This document shows positions 28,826 to 38,600 of a DNA stretch of 38,600 nt, piece after piece. The notes under the pieces were generated by a model that was given only the letters and a program-made list of their open reading frames with translations, was not told where the DNA came from and searched no databases. The position numbers were made by a program, and so were the translations under genes. Position 1 is the stretch's first letter. Every line of letters begins with the position of its first letter. The DNA comes from Guillardia theta CCMP2712 (Eukaryota > Cryptophyceae > Pyrenomonadales > Geminigeraceae), in assembly GCF_000315625.1 (NCBI RefSeq), contig NW_005434621.1, positions 270,746-309,345 on the forward strand. Reading direction: 5' to 3'.

Positions 28826-31800
28826 TCAGCAAAAGTTTGGTCCCCAATCAGCTCCGAACGCAGACATGGTCCTGGGGTAACGATTGGCTATGATCTCGTT
28901 CTTGATCAGCTCCTTTATCCCCTGGGTTGAGGTGACGTCACGAGAGGATCGAGATGTCAGACAGCGGCGTACCTGGCGATTGATCTCCCTCTCCCCCTCG
29001 GGCGATTTCCGCTCGTAGCTGTTCCTCCTGTAGTCCATCGGGTGTGAGGACACGGGCGATCTGCTTGATCCCCTGGCGGCGCTCACGCCGTCGGAGGAGG
29101 AGGATGTCCTGGCCCGGTAGTCCCACTTGTCCTTCAACCCCTCGTACTTTCTCCTCCTCAAGTCCTCCTCCCAGTACTTCTCGACCTCCTTCCCGTAGTA
29201 GGGAGTCTCTGCCAGCCCCACGGCAGCTTCACCTGCTGTCCTCCCCTCAATCACTCTCCATTCTCCCGCCATCGACAGGTTCGCTCTGTCCTCCTACATC
29301 ACAGTCGTCATTCGGACTGTGAAGGTCAGGGCAGGCCTCTCATCACCTTGGCGTCAAGTACGGCTGAGTCGTTGATCTCGCTCACTATCAACTGTCCTGT
29401 TGCCTTCATGATGTCACGACGGACATGGTCGTCTGCTCGTTCCTGTTGCAACGTTGATGTTGTCAGGAGAGTCGGGAGGATGAGGAGAGTGAGGAGAGTA
29501 GGGACAGATGATTGAGGCGGGAGATGATGAGTCGAGGAGGAGGAGGAGGAGGAGGAGGAGGAGGAGGAGGAGGAGGAGGAGGAGGAGGAGGAGGAGGAGG
29601 AGGAGGAGGAGGAGGAGGAGGAGGAGGAGGAGGAGGAGGAGAAAGTTGAGAGGCGAAGAGGGAGGAGGGAGGAGGGAGAAGGAGGGAGGAGGAGGAGGAG
29701 GAGAAAGTTGAGAGGTGAAGAGGGAGGAGGGAGGAGGGAGACGGAGGGTTCGGAGGTTCGGGTTGTTCTCACTGGCACTTGCTGTCTTGCGCGAGAGCTG
29801 GCAGGTTCGATCTCTTCCTCCATGGCAAGACGATGAGGCCCCGACGCCCCAGCTACTCTCGACGGATCCTGCGCAACCTTCGCACGGCTGCCCCGTCCCT
29901 CGGCGTCTCCACCGTTCATAGCGCCATCCCGCGGCATGTCGTCGACCACCTGAACCTTGCTCCTGGAGCTTGCCTTGCTCGTCGTGGAGGCCCGGGACAT
30001 CGGGGGAGCAGCGCTGAGCTTCTCCTCATCCGCCTCCCTGGCGAGCTGACTCGTCGCCTCCAGCACTTGCATGTTCGACTCTGTGACCTCGTTCGAGTGC
30101 GACATGATGATGCTGCGGATCAGCCTCGAGTCACTGGGGTTCAGCTGGGGTGGTACAAAGCTGCGCGTCAGCCCCTGCTGGGGCTGCAGCGAGTTGACTT
30201 GGCGCCAGGTGGAGGCCTGGTCGAGTGAATCTCTGAACTCTCTGCTCTCCCTCCCGTCCAAGGAGGATGGGACGCACGACAGCGCCGGCTCTCTCTTCGC
30301 GCGAGGCACAAACGGCTGTGAGGAGGGGAGGCGGGTGACCTGCTGGTGGGTCTGGGCCTTTGGACGGAAGAAGATGGCGAGGAAAGGAGCGCAGGAGAAG
30401 AACCTGGACAGCAGAGAGCCGCGCTGCTCACGGGGGATTTCTTGGCTACTTCGCATGTAGTATGCGCTGCTCGAGCTGATGTGCGAGGGAGGCCTGACTG
30501 CATCGCTCATGGTGTGACTCCCCTCGTCTTCCGGCTTGTATGGTCCGTAGGAGGAAAGCCTGGAAGACATGTACGAGCTGTTCGAAGACTCGCTCCTCTT
30601 CAAGCTGCGGAGAGAGGGAGGGCCCTTGCGCTGCAGCTTGTGGTCGTTTGAAAACATGGTCATGACGTCGCTCATGCTCGGGACCATCGAGAACGATCCC
30701 GTCCCTGCGCTCTTGCCGTGAGAGGCCGAGGCCACCTGAGAGTGGGCGGAATGGTTCGAGGCCGAGCTATTGCTCCTCAGGTAGTTCGCCCCCCCTACCT
30801 CAACCTGGTTGCTGCCGTCTGCCATGACTGCATACAGCTCTGCCTGATTCGCCACAGACAGCTGGGATGGAGTTGAGGGCCTGGAGCCGTCGATCGAGTT
30901 GCCTGTCATGATCGTCGGCAACAATTTCAACGGGGCATGAGCTACCTCTAGGCATGGGCAGCGGTTTGAAAGGAGGCGGGCTGATGAGAGCCTTGGTCTG
31001 ATCTTGCGACAGCTTGAAACCTGACACAAGCAGTCAGCGAGGGAGGATCAAGACTACATGAGGGGAGCACCGAAAGGAGCACGTCTTCCATCCTTGTCTT
31101 CCCCCAACTTCTCGATCTCGATGATTTGCTGCTGCATATCCGAAAGCTTCTGTGATATCGTTTCCATCTCCTCGGGGTCGATGCCTCGAAAAGGCTCGAA
31201 CACGCTGTTTTGCCGGGACTTGTCAGCTTGCCCAGTGACAGAGGGAGGCTTGCGAGGCAGAGGCGGTTTCGAGCTCGAGAATGCCGTGAAGACAGGCTGG
31301 GCGGCGGATTCACCTCCCAGCCTCTGAAGTGGCGAGGAAGAGATCATAACTCCGTCCTCGCTGTAATATCCAGCATCCTGCGACAAGTTTCCGTTCCTAT
31401 TGACTCCCTCAGTCTTCTCATCCTCCCCTCGCTCGTCTCGACTCGACGCGGCGTCGCTCGTCCTCGCATTCTCAAACAGCCTCTTCTCCAGCGAGCTCCC
31501 GTCTTGCTGCCCTCCCACCACCTTCCTGTCATTCACAACGTCTGCCTGCACCTTTAACTTCTCCACTGGCGTCGATGAGGTGATCTCAGTCTTGCGCTGT
31601 TTCTCGGAGGAACTCGCACTGGTCGTCCGTTTCGGCCGGGAGGACTGGCCGGACTTTGCTGTTCCCTTCTTCATCTCCAGAAATTTCTCGATCACCTTCC
31701 GCTCCTCCGGCCTGCAACAGAGAAGGTCATGGATGAGCCATGTGAGCATGGAGGTTTGGATTGAACCTCAGCATGTCAAGGGCAGTCATGCGATCGCTCT

Positions 31801-32552
31801 CATCCATTTCGAGCATGATGGCCTGACATACGGTAATCACCACAACCGACAACTCGAGGATTGAGTGTAGAGCTACCGCTCGCTGGGAAGGAGGTACTCC
31901 AAGAAAGCACTTCCACTTGATGTTCTGATCCAAAGACTCGAGGAACTCCAGGGCTTCAACAGGCTTCTACATGAGGTGCAGGCGTCAAGGCCATCTCGAA
32001 CCCCCGCATCCTTCATCACTGCTCACCTTGCTTTGCAACTGCCGTACTTTCTGCTTCACATCCAGCACACTCGCCGTGCTCTACCTCGCAGTCAGCACAG
32101 CGCACTACCTCAGCTGCTCACCTTCTCCCCGACGTTCTTCATTACTGCAGGGCTGGTGGTCACATTCATGGGGATGGGGCTGACGTTGGGGTCGGCAAAC
32201 CGAGGCGACCGCATGTGGAAACCTGCCCATCTCAACAGTGAGACGTCAGGAGCAGTGCGCATGTTGCCAACTTCGCTGATCCAAGGACGGAGACTCATGC
32301 ATGCTTCCGTGCGACGGATCGGGATGTGCCTGCTTCCACAGTGTCTCAGAGACGGTAAATGTTGCATTCGCTGCAGACCTTGGAGTTGCCGTTGGACCTT
32401 TGAGGCCTGCTGACGTTTCCAGGGAACGAGGATGTCAGCACGTTTCGAACATCGACAGCAACACGGCGGTACCTCATAGTAGCCAACTCCGACAGCATCC
32501 TTTCATTCTGCTCCTTCAGCCTTTGAGCAGACCGCCCAGAGTTTGCAGACAT
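28826..32552 (-). CDS. Unrecognised Ser-rich multi-exon protein (roughly 900 aa)
   Basis: I do not recognise a family. The start is the ATG at 32552 (MSANSGRSAQRLKEQNERML, a short coiled coil). Supported joins include LDMLR to PEERKVIEKFLEM (intron ending near 31710), KDGRR to FKLSQDQTKALI, PMPR to GNSIDGSRPSTPS, QQVP to ERADDHVRRDI across the 330-nt (TCC)n intron 29443-29772, and VLDAK to EDRANLSMAGEW (intron 29294-29346), all phase-consistent. The N-terminal part has a helical segment KPVEALEFLESLDQNIKWK. The middle is Ser/Pro/Gln-rich and basic, with probable phosphorylation-type sequence. The end is charged (EVEKYWEEDLRRRKYEGL) and terminates SAFGADWGPNFC. A 51-nt stretch (about 28922-28972), in frame but with good GT-AG ends, may be an intron. 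Exons between 31970 and 32450 are not all resolved. A cytoskeletal or scaffold role is only a guess from composition. Confidence 0.6.
29535..29641. repeat. (GGA)n microsatellite inside an intron, about 35 units
   Basis: A perfect GGA run on the plus strand; on the gene's sense strand it is (TCC)n inside the intron 29443-29772. A second GGA-rich copy with the flank gagaaagttgagaggcgaag recurs at about 29700, so the flank itself is partly duplicated. Confidence 0.93.
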
Positions 32553-34496
32553 CGTGGAAGTGACAATGATGTGTTCCCTCAATCACTACATTCGAACTTC
32601 GCCGATGGCACTTGAGTGGTCATCAGAGGCTTTCGATGGCATCTTCTACACAAACCAGCCAACTGTTGTCACTCTCTCAACTATCTTATACGAGGCTAAT
32701 CAAAGTACTGTTTTGCTCACTATGAGTTTCACCTTCGGATCTGTAGTGGCCAAATTCAAATCCAGTGATCGTTGCTTTTCTCCTCTCCTCGGGTTGTGAT
32801 GCCGTCTGACGCACCTCACATGCACTGATCGTCCACCATCGTCTCGTCCATCTTATGCATCTCCTCTAATCCTTCAGCTCCTCCTCCTCTTCCTGCAGTC
32901 TTTTCTCCTCCCTCCTCTTGTCTCGCCCTCACCAGCCAGCATCGGCCGGGCCTCTTTCCAGTATCTACCCCGGGACTCTTTTATGACCCACCCCTCCCAC
33001 TCTACACTGTCAGTGACGGTGTGGACCAGCCTTGTGGGTTACCGTACCCCACCCTCCGGGAGTCCATACAGCCTAGTACGGTACGGTACGAGCGGTCACC
33101 GGGCCCGGGGTACGGACGGGGCCTCTTGAATGACCCCACCCCTACCCCCCTAGCAGTTGACCCCACCCCTACCCCCCTACCCCCCTAGGAGGTCCCCCTA
33201 CGTCGGGTACCCGGACATTGGGCCACGGCGCGTGTTGAGATATCCCGGCGAAACTCACTCTTTATTGACTGAAACTAGTCCGTTGAACCGTTACACCGCA
33301 GACTGAACCATAACCGTTTTTCGGAGAGCGACTGCCGGTAACAGTCACCGCCGGGCCGGGCCCGGGGGCCCGGGGGCCGAGAATATGCCATGATGATACC
33401 ACCCGTGTGAATGATGGAATTACCACCCCTTCAACCCCTCTCTAAAGGTACTGCCGTACCCTACCCTTACGTCCTCCCACTGACATGTATGCGTGCAGTA
33501 CCCCCCACTTTCAACACTACCCAACCCTTGCAATTTTGGCCACCCCTACCTAGACAAAATCCCTCCCCACCCTTTTTGTCCACCAATGCGCTGGGGTTAT
33601 CACCCCTACCCGCTTGTAGATGAAGAAACTGATATGGATCATCTACACTTCCAAGTACCCTTTCAAAATGTACCCACCCTAAAATCATCCTACCCCACTA
33701 TTTCACACCCCCACCTACTCATTTACCGAACCACTCGTCAATCTCCCGTTCTTGGATAGTCCCTCAAGAAGACAACGATTCACAATGAACCCCCTTCACT
33801 GAGCTGCCACCCCAACCACCCTTACCCTTATGTGACCCCCCGTTTCAGTACGCCTCCTCTCAATCACCCCCCATTTCATCATCATAGTACCCACCCTTCC
33901 ACACATCCATAGTACAATGTCAAGAAGGGACCCCCCGATTTCATAGATCCCGGCCTCCCGCCCGTCATGGCAACCGCGGCGTGCAGAGGATGATGCTTTT
34001 TCGCTCTCTTCCTCCTCCCCCCGTCCTCCACCTCTACCCTGTGGGCAGTGAGGAAGTGTAGAATAGAGATGCAGAGCTATTTTTCATTTCTACATCAGCT
34101 TTCCGCCTGTTGATGTTCCACTTCGTGTCGACATGTGTCTTCTTCGTGAAAGTGCCCGATCCTGTATCAGAATATGGATGCTATCCTCAATGTCTGCCCC
34201 GTTAATCAGGAATATTCCTAGAACTTTGCAATATGTAAGCGTAGATGTTGCATGTCTTGAATGTTTCATAGTCTGCCTCCCTTTCCTTTCTTCCCCCTTC
34301 ACAGGTTGGCAGCGATTAGTATCTAGTCAGATTCAACAAGGGATTAGCATCGAATTCATTGCAGATCGACACAAGTCAACTCGTATGCTTTTCTCTAGGA
34401 TCATATCCTCCCCGCGAACTATGTCCCCTTCGTGAATCATCGTCAATACCATGCAGTCACTGTGTGATGAATTTACTTGTCAGGCAAAAGACTGGC
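32553..34496. other. Long divergent 5' region with C-rich block
   Basis: Spacer of 1.9 kb between the start codons of the Ser-rich gene (-) and the translocator (+). Bases 32980-33960 carry many CCCCACC/CCCCTACCCC words on the plus strand, including a near-duplicated accccacccctaccccccta at about 33134 and 33160. A GC palindromic cluster (gggcccgggggcccggggg) lies at about 33354-33378. Bases 34000-34496 are unique. A 5'UTR intron of the translocator could end at 34483. No convincing gene is visible; the short frame at 33411-33623 is made of the repeated C-rich words. Confidence 0.55.
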
Positions 34497-36383
34497 ATGG
34501 CGCAGAAAGTCAGCATCCCCCTCCTCTTGTTCTATCTGGTAATTGTTTTGCTTGGGATTTTCGCCCATACATGATACGTGAATCTGCAGACAGCTTGGTA
34601 TGTTCTGAATGTTCAATACAATCTCTACAACAAGAAGATTCTCAACGCCTATGACTTTCCATACACAACAGCACTGATTCAGGTATATTTTATCAACACA
34701 CACCTCTTGCAAAGATGTAACTGTGATTGACAGTTGGGCTCGGGATTGCTGTACATCATTCCCAAGTATGCCCTGGGCTTTGCCAAGTGGCCATCGTTCT
34801 CCTCTTCGAACATCTCCCTGCTCTCCTTCTTCCATGGAGGAGGGCACTATGCCACTGTCATGTCTCTTGGTATAGTAACCGTTGGGACATTTTGCCATCT
34901 AACGTCTGTGCCTCGTCTCAAACCACAGGTGCTGGCTCAGTCGCCTTTGCTAATGTCGTGAAGGCCGGAGAGCCGCTGTGCTCTGTGTTGATGGGATTCC
35001 TGTTCAACGGAGCTATTCCTGCTCTTATGGAGCTCATCGCCCTGCTTCCCATCATTGCCGGAGTGATGATTGCATCCATGGCTGAGGTAGGTCTTGTTTG
35101 TATCTACTTGAACCCCGATCACACACCCTTGGGCGATCCGCGTTGAGTTCTATCATGCTGATTGTAAGCTGTTCGGTGGAAGAGTCCATGTCTTGTTGTG
35201 ATTGTGACGGAATCTGCGTGTGTTGTTTACTCTGAATCTATTCCTGCAGCCGGAGTTCAGCATGTTTGCGTTTGGATGTGCCATGTTGTCCAACTTCCTC
35301 TTCGCTGCTCGTGGAACTTACGCGAAGATTTGCATGGAGAGTAAGTTGATTTCTTCCCTGGCTTTCTCCTGTCGAGTTTCTCGCTCCCTGGCTCTCTACG
35401 TTCTACATGTTCCTGCTGTAACTGTTTGCTCTCTTGCAGAGGGCCCTAAGATGAGCGGAGCTGATTTGTTCGCCATGAACACCATCTTTGCTTTCGTCCT
35501 GATGGTGCTGATGGAATTTCGTAACGATTTCACCTCACAGCCTTCTGCCAGGCACCCATCACCTTCGTCATGGAGGGACAGTCCGCCATCACTGGCTTCG
35601 AGCAGCTTACCACCGGCAAGGCTCCCTTGGACTACATGGCCTTGATCAATGGAGGTGAAGAGCGGAGATTCGGTTGAGGTATCGAGCTCCTGACGCCTCC
35701 TGCGACCGTCAGAGCTTGATGTCAAGAAGGGGAAGCCTTCTCCCTCGTACTTCATCGCCTACCAGGTGCTTCCTCACCCGCCACTGCTGGGAACGTGTAA
35801 GGGCTCACGTTGCATGCTCCAGCTCGTCTGCGGTCTCTATTATTACTTTTACAACGAGATGGCGTTCATGGTCTTGGACCTCCTTGATCCCGTCGGTCAG
35901 GTAAGAGCATCTCCTCTCTCCTCCTCTCTCCTCCTTCCAATCCTCTCTCCTCCCTCTAATCCCCTCTACTCCCTCCCTCCTACACCCTGCTCTTCATCCC
36001 CTTGATCCTAGTGCTTCTCCGTGTTGACTGGTCCCGCAGGCTGTTGGAAACACGGTGAAGAGGGTTGTCATCATCGTCGCCGGAACTATTGTCTTCAACA
36101 AGCCCCTCACCACCAATGGTTCGCCTCTACCCCATAACTCCCCACCCCCCTCTTTGCCTCTCTCCCTCTCCCACTGTTTCTGCCTTGTCCTTCCACTTCT
36201 CCCCCACCACTGAGCCTCTCCAACCCTTATATTCCTCGTGCAGGCATCATCGGATCTTCCGTCGCCATTGGAGGCGTCCTCCTCTATTCTCTCGTCAAGG
36301 TCTGTCGGTATCGCATCACTCTTCAAGATTCGCTGACTCGTGAGCAGTCTGGAGCCCTCAGCTCCAAGAAGAAGCAGAGTTGA
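34497..36383 (+). CDS. Triose-phosphate/phosphate translocator (329 aa, 12 exons)
   Basis: Exons: 34497-34538, 34590-34682, 34734-34869, 34929-35086, 35250-35340, 35440-35504, 35552-35654, 35713-35765, 35823-35900, 36040-36118, 36244-36299, 36348-36383. They sum to 990 nt, all GT-AG and in phase. The protein is a plastid phosphate translocator (DMT superfamily) with about ten membrane helices, exchanging triose phosphates or 3-PGA for phosphate. Substrate residues that I recall from the Galdieria TPT structure are all found at the right spacing: Lys in NLYNKKILN; His and Thr in HYATVMSLG; Lys in VVKAGEP, 19 residues after the His; Tyr in YYFYNEMAF; and the Lys-Arg pair in NTVKRVVII, 23 residues after the Tyr. 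The N-terminus MAQKVSIPLLLFYL enters the first helix at once, with no signal or transit peptide visible. The end SGALSSKKKQS is Lys-rich. Location in an outer complex-plastid membrane is inferred. Confidence 0.93.
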
Positions 36384-36455
36384 ATTCTCTCTCTCCCTCA
36401 GTCTACAAGTAAACACAACTTACCCTCTGAGCCTTATCCTGCTGACCTCGCCTTC

Positions 36456-36510
36456 CTCCTCCTCCTCCTCCTCCTCCTCCTCCTCCTCCTCCTCCTCCTC
36501 CTCCTCCTCT
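36456..36510. repeat. (TCC)n microsatellite
   Basis: A perfect TCC run of about 18 units in the spacer downstream of the translocator gene. Confidence 0.93.
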
Positions 36511-36618
36511 CGCAAGTCTAGTTGCTCCTTCTCCTTCTCCTCGTCGATCAAAAAGTCATTGCTGGGCATTTCGCTTTCCCGTTTCCAGAGAGCGCAGGTT
36601 GTTTGTGGTGCCTTGAGA

Positions 36619-36718
36619 TCGAAACCGATTCAAACCAATCGAATCCTTTGTTTTCAAGGTGTTGGAATCGATTTAATCGCAAGGAATCATTGCTACCTTG
36701 GAATTGAATCGGTTGAAT
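36619..36718. repeat. Imperfect inverted repeat (potential hairpin)
   Basis: The left arm aaccgattcaa (36623-36633) is exactly complementary to ttgaatcggtt on the right (36704-36714). A second inner pair, tcaaggt near 36654 and accttgg near 36695, extends the fold. The loop is about 34 bases. It may be a remnant of a small non-autonomous element or a transcript hairpin. Confidence 0.6.
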
Positions 36719-37285
36719 CGATAGTGGATGCGACCATGGCGGGATTTTACTGTACGGAGCATGGCCAGAGGAGCATAGAGGAAGGGGAAGAGGAAGGAAG
36801 AGAGGCTTTGATAGAGAAAGATGTAGGAGAGGAAGGAAGTGGAAGAGGAGCAGGAAGGAGTAGAAGGAAGAAGATGAGGAAGGGGATCGTGATAGTGGTG
36901 GTGTAGGTGCATGGGAGGAGATAGAGGTGTAGGAGACTATCAAAACAGGAGGAGGAGCAACGAGAGTTGTCCTGGAGAAGCTGCAGGGGAGGAAAACTTG
37001 GGATAAGAGGGTGAGCGATACCCTGAAACCATCGAGCTATGCTTCCGAGGAGCCTGAGGCCTGCTATACTGACCCGTTGCTTCTAGCGCAACATGAAATG
37101 AGAACAGAGGATGACGTACGCGCTTGCACTGAATCGACACGCGCCATGGAGAATTTCATTCATCTTGTTCTTTCAAATCATTACATGCGAGGTTGCTCTG
37201 CTTGATCGGGACGGAAATCTCGGTGTGAAGGCGTCGACCGAAGGGTGTAACCTCCGGATCCTGCAGCGCCTTCGAGGAGGCGTCG

Positions 37286-38503
37286 ATGACGATGAAGACG
37301 GTCAGGACGGTCATTGAGGAGCGTGACAGTCTTGCTGACATGGCCGCAGGGATCGACAACTTGATCCAAGATGCATACGCGTTCAACAAACAGCCCTCAG
37401 TGCCCGTGGTGACGGATGTATGCGGTGGGGGAGTGGGAGGCTGACGTGTGGGACAGACCCCCGGTCCCTGGAAGCGACAGTTGAGCTCTGATGCACCCAG
37501 AGACTTCAGGGAGAGCACGATCAAACGCCCGAGATTCGCCAGCCATCTGAGGAACTCGACCCTTGCGCTCAGAAATGGCGCAAGGAGTGGGAGAGGTCGG
37601 AATGTAACGCTGTACAGCAACCTCAACGCTAAGTACCAAGTACGGACGAGTGGAAGGTGGAGCTCTCGTGATATGATGTCTTGACTGACTTTCTGACTCT
37701 CTGCTTGTTCGTTGAAGGACTGTCAACTCGACGGCTCTGAAACCGACAAGACCTGTCTTCAACAACAGGCCTGACAACTTCACAGGTTTGTTGTGTCAAA
37801 TCAGAGATCCTAGGACGACCGAAGATAGAGACGGGGTTGAGAGAACACGAGGGATGGTGATGATGACGATGGAAAGGAAGATGATAAAGAAGATGATGGA
37901 TATGATGATCCTGATGGAGAGAATCATGGATACTAGTCAAAGATTTTGAAACTGATTTTTTCATGTTTTGCAGCGGTCAAAGGCAACTTCAACAGTTACT
38001 ACGGCTATCGGAAAGCAAGTGCAATGAATTCGTCGATCGGGAAGGTCTGGATCTGATGTTGTTGTATCAGTCGACATACAAACACAGAAGTTGAAATACA
38101 CACGAAGAAGTTGATTTGCTCGGAGTGCACTGATGCCGCCGATGCAGGTCTTGAAACCCGGAGTCTGGGGCGATCCTCGTTTGGACCTGCTGAAGGCGGT
38201 CAGTACTGGAGGAGGAGGAGGCGGAGGAGCAGGAGCAGGAGCAGGAGCAGGAGGAGCAGGAGGAGCAGGAGGAGGAGGAGGACAAAGAGTGGGAGAAGGG
38301 CAGGGAGGGAGGGAGAGGGCAGGGGGGTAGAACGATGTTGACGAATGGGGGCATGACAATATTCCTGGTCTTTCAGGAGTTTTTCAAGGGGAAGACATGT
38401 TTGGACATAGGTGAGAAGCGTTCTCGTTGTGCAGTGATCGCTCACTCGGTCTTGAGGCTGCAATGCTGGATATCTGACCATGAGCATCGCATACCTGTTC
38501 GAG
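37286..38503 (+). CDS. Bin3/MePCE-type RNA 5'-phosphate methyltransferase, 3' end beyond window
   Basis: Exons seen: 37286-37417, 37457-37632, 37718-37785, 37974-38044, 38148-38198, 38377-38410, 38457-38503, and the gene continues. All joins are GT-AG and in phase; introns are 39, 85, 188, 103, 178 and 46 nt. The N-terminal part is basic and low in complexity (KRQLSSDAPRDF, IKRPRFASHL). The Bin3 domain then begins GNFNSYYGYRK, matching the family's GNYxxYYGYR; then WGDPRLDLLKAEFFKGK, matching DxRLxxLxxxxFxGK; then CLDIGCNAGYLTMSIAYLFE, the SAM-binding motif I. MePCE/Bin3 proteins place a methyl cap on the 5' gamma-phosphate of RNAs such as 7SK or U6 using S-adenosylmethionine, usually in the nucleus. 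The start at 37286 is tentative because the frame is open for about 57 bases upstream and a 5' exon is possible. The catalytic C-terminal half is outside the window. Confidence 0.87.
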
Positions 38504-38571
38504 GTGAGGGAGAGGAGAGGCGGTAGATGATGTGTCAGGATAGAGAGAGGGGGGGGTTGGAAGAGAGGGGA

Positions 38572-38600
38572 GGGATGGATGGATGGATGGATGGATGGAG
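38572..38600. repeat. (GGAT)n tetranucleotide repeat at window edge
   Basis: About seven GGAT units end the window. They lie in the intron after the last visible exon of the methyltransferase gene; the array may continue past the edge. Confidence 0.85.

Larger units (their letters stand above)
36384..37285. other. Spacer with (TCC)n and a hairpin element
   Basis: No conserved gene is seen between the translocator stop and the methyltransferase start. It contains a TCC run at 36456-36510, an imperfect inverted repeat at about 36619-36718, and purine-rich sequence at 36770-36900. A frame at 37011-37205 looks unremarkable; it could include a 5' exon of the methyltransferase gene, but no join was convincing. 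Confidence 0.5.

Noticed and set aside
29508-29711. Frame of about 45 consecutive arginines (and poly-Ser on the other strand)
   Set aside because: It is the translation of the (GGA)n microsatellite inside an intron; the flanking coding frames join cleanly when it is removed.
33411-33759. Short frames within the C-rich block
   Set aside because: They consist of the repeated CCCCACC words and read as Pro/Thr/Leu low-complexity peptides.
35521-35540. A 20-nt intron in the translocator gene (gtaacg...cacag)
   Set aside because: A 47-nt GT-AG intron at 35505-35551 keeps phase and gives the better family match (FAFVLM joined to APITFVMEG).
36340-36906. Plus-strand frame of 188 residues
   Set aside because: It starts inside the last translocator exon region in another frame and passes through the (TCC)n repeat; no conserved motif.

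Overview
This is a nuclear window from a microbial eukaryote with a red-lineage complex plastid. A cryptophyte close to Guillardia theta is my best guess, by inference only. The reasons are: multi-exon genes on both strands with mostly very short GT-AG introns (many of 39-60 nt); a GrpE whose N-terminus is a signal peptide followed by a Phe-initiated transit peptide; a triose-phosphate/phosphate translocator; intergenic DNA and introns full of (GGA/TCC)n; and a 100-base assembly gap. I found no prokaryotic operon, tRNA, rRNA or CRISPR. All exon joins were done by eye from reading frame, splice consensus and phase.

Left third (1-13.9 kb). The 3' end of a leucine-rich-repeat gene (+) converges on a very large minus-strand gene (12900 to 1358, 11 exons). 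Its joined exons keep frame throughout and give about 3,696 residues: coiled coil, ankyrin repeats, a STAND-like P-loop with an altered Walker A, a filamin-type Ig repeat and Kelch-like repeats. Upstream of it lies a 32-copy, 23-bp minisatellite.

Middle (13.9-24.8 kb). In order: a NAT9-type N-acetyltransferase (-, 8 exons, 195 aa); a Nudix protein of the MTH1 type with a degenerate catalytic box (-, 4 exons, 289 aa); a divergently transcribed plastid-targeted GrpE (+, 13 exons, 304 aa); and a TMEM43-like membrane protein (-) interrupted by the assembly gap.

Right part (24.8-38.6 kb). A prostaglandin E synthase 2-like GST/glutaredoxin-fold protein (-, 5 exons, 280 aa) is divergent from a small single-exon RING protein (+). 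An unrecognised low-complexity multi-exon gene (-, 32552 to 28826) is divergent from a triose-phosphate translocator (+, 12 exons, 329 aa) that keeps all the substrate-binding residues I can place. The window ends inside a Bin3/MePCE-type RNA 5'-phosphate methyltransferase gene (+).

The genes do not form one pathway. Two (GrpE and the translocator) serve the plastid. Three 5' regions (24.9-25.7, 27.4-27.7 and 33.0-34.0 kb) share degenerate C-rich blocks of the type GTACCCC(A/C)C. I see no obviously new defence or mobile system. The most unusual item is the giant ankyrin/P-loop/filamin/Kelch gene.
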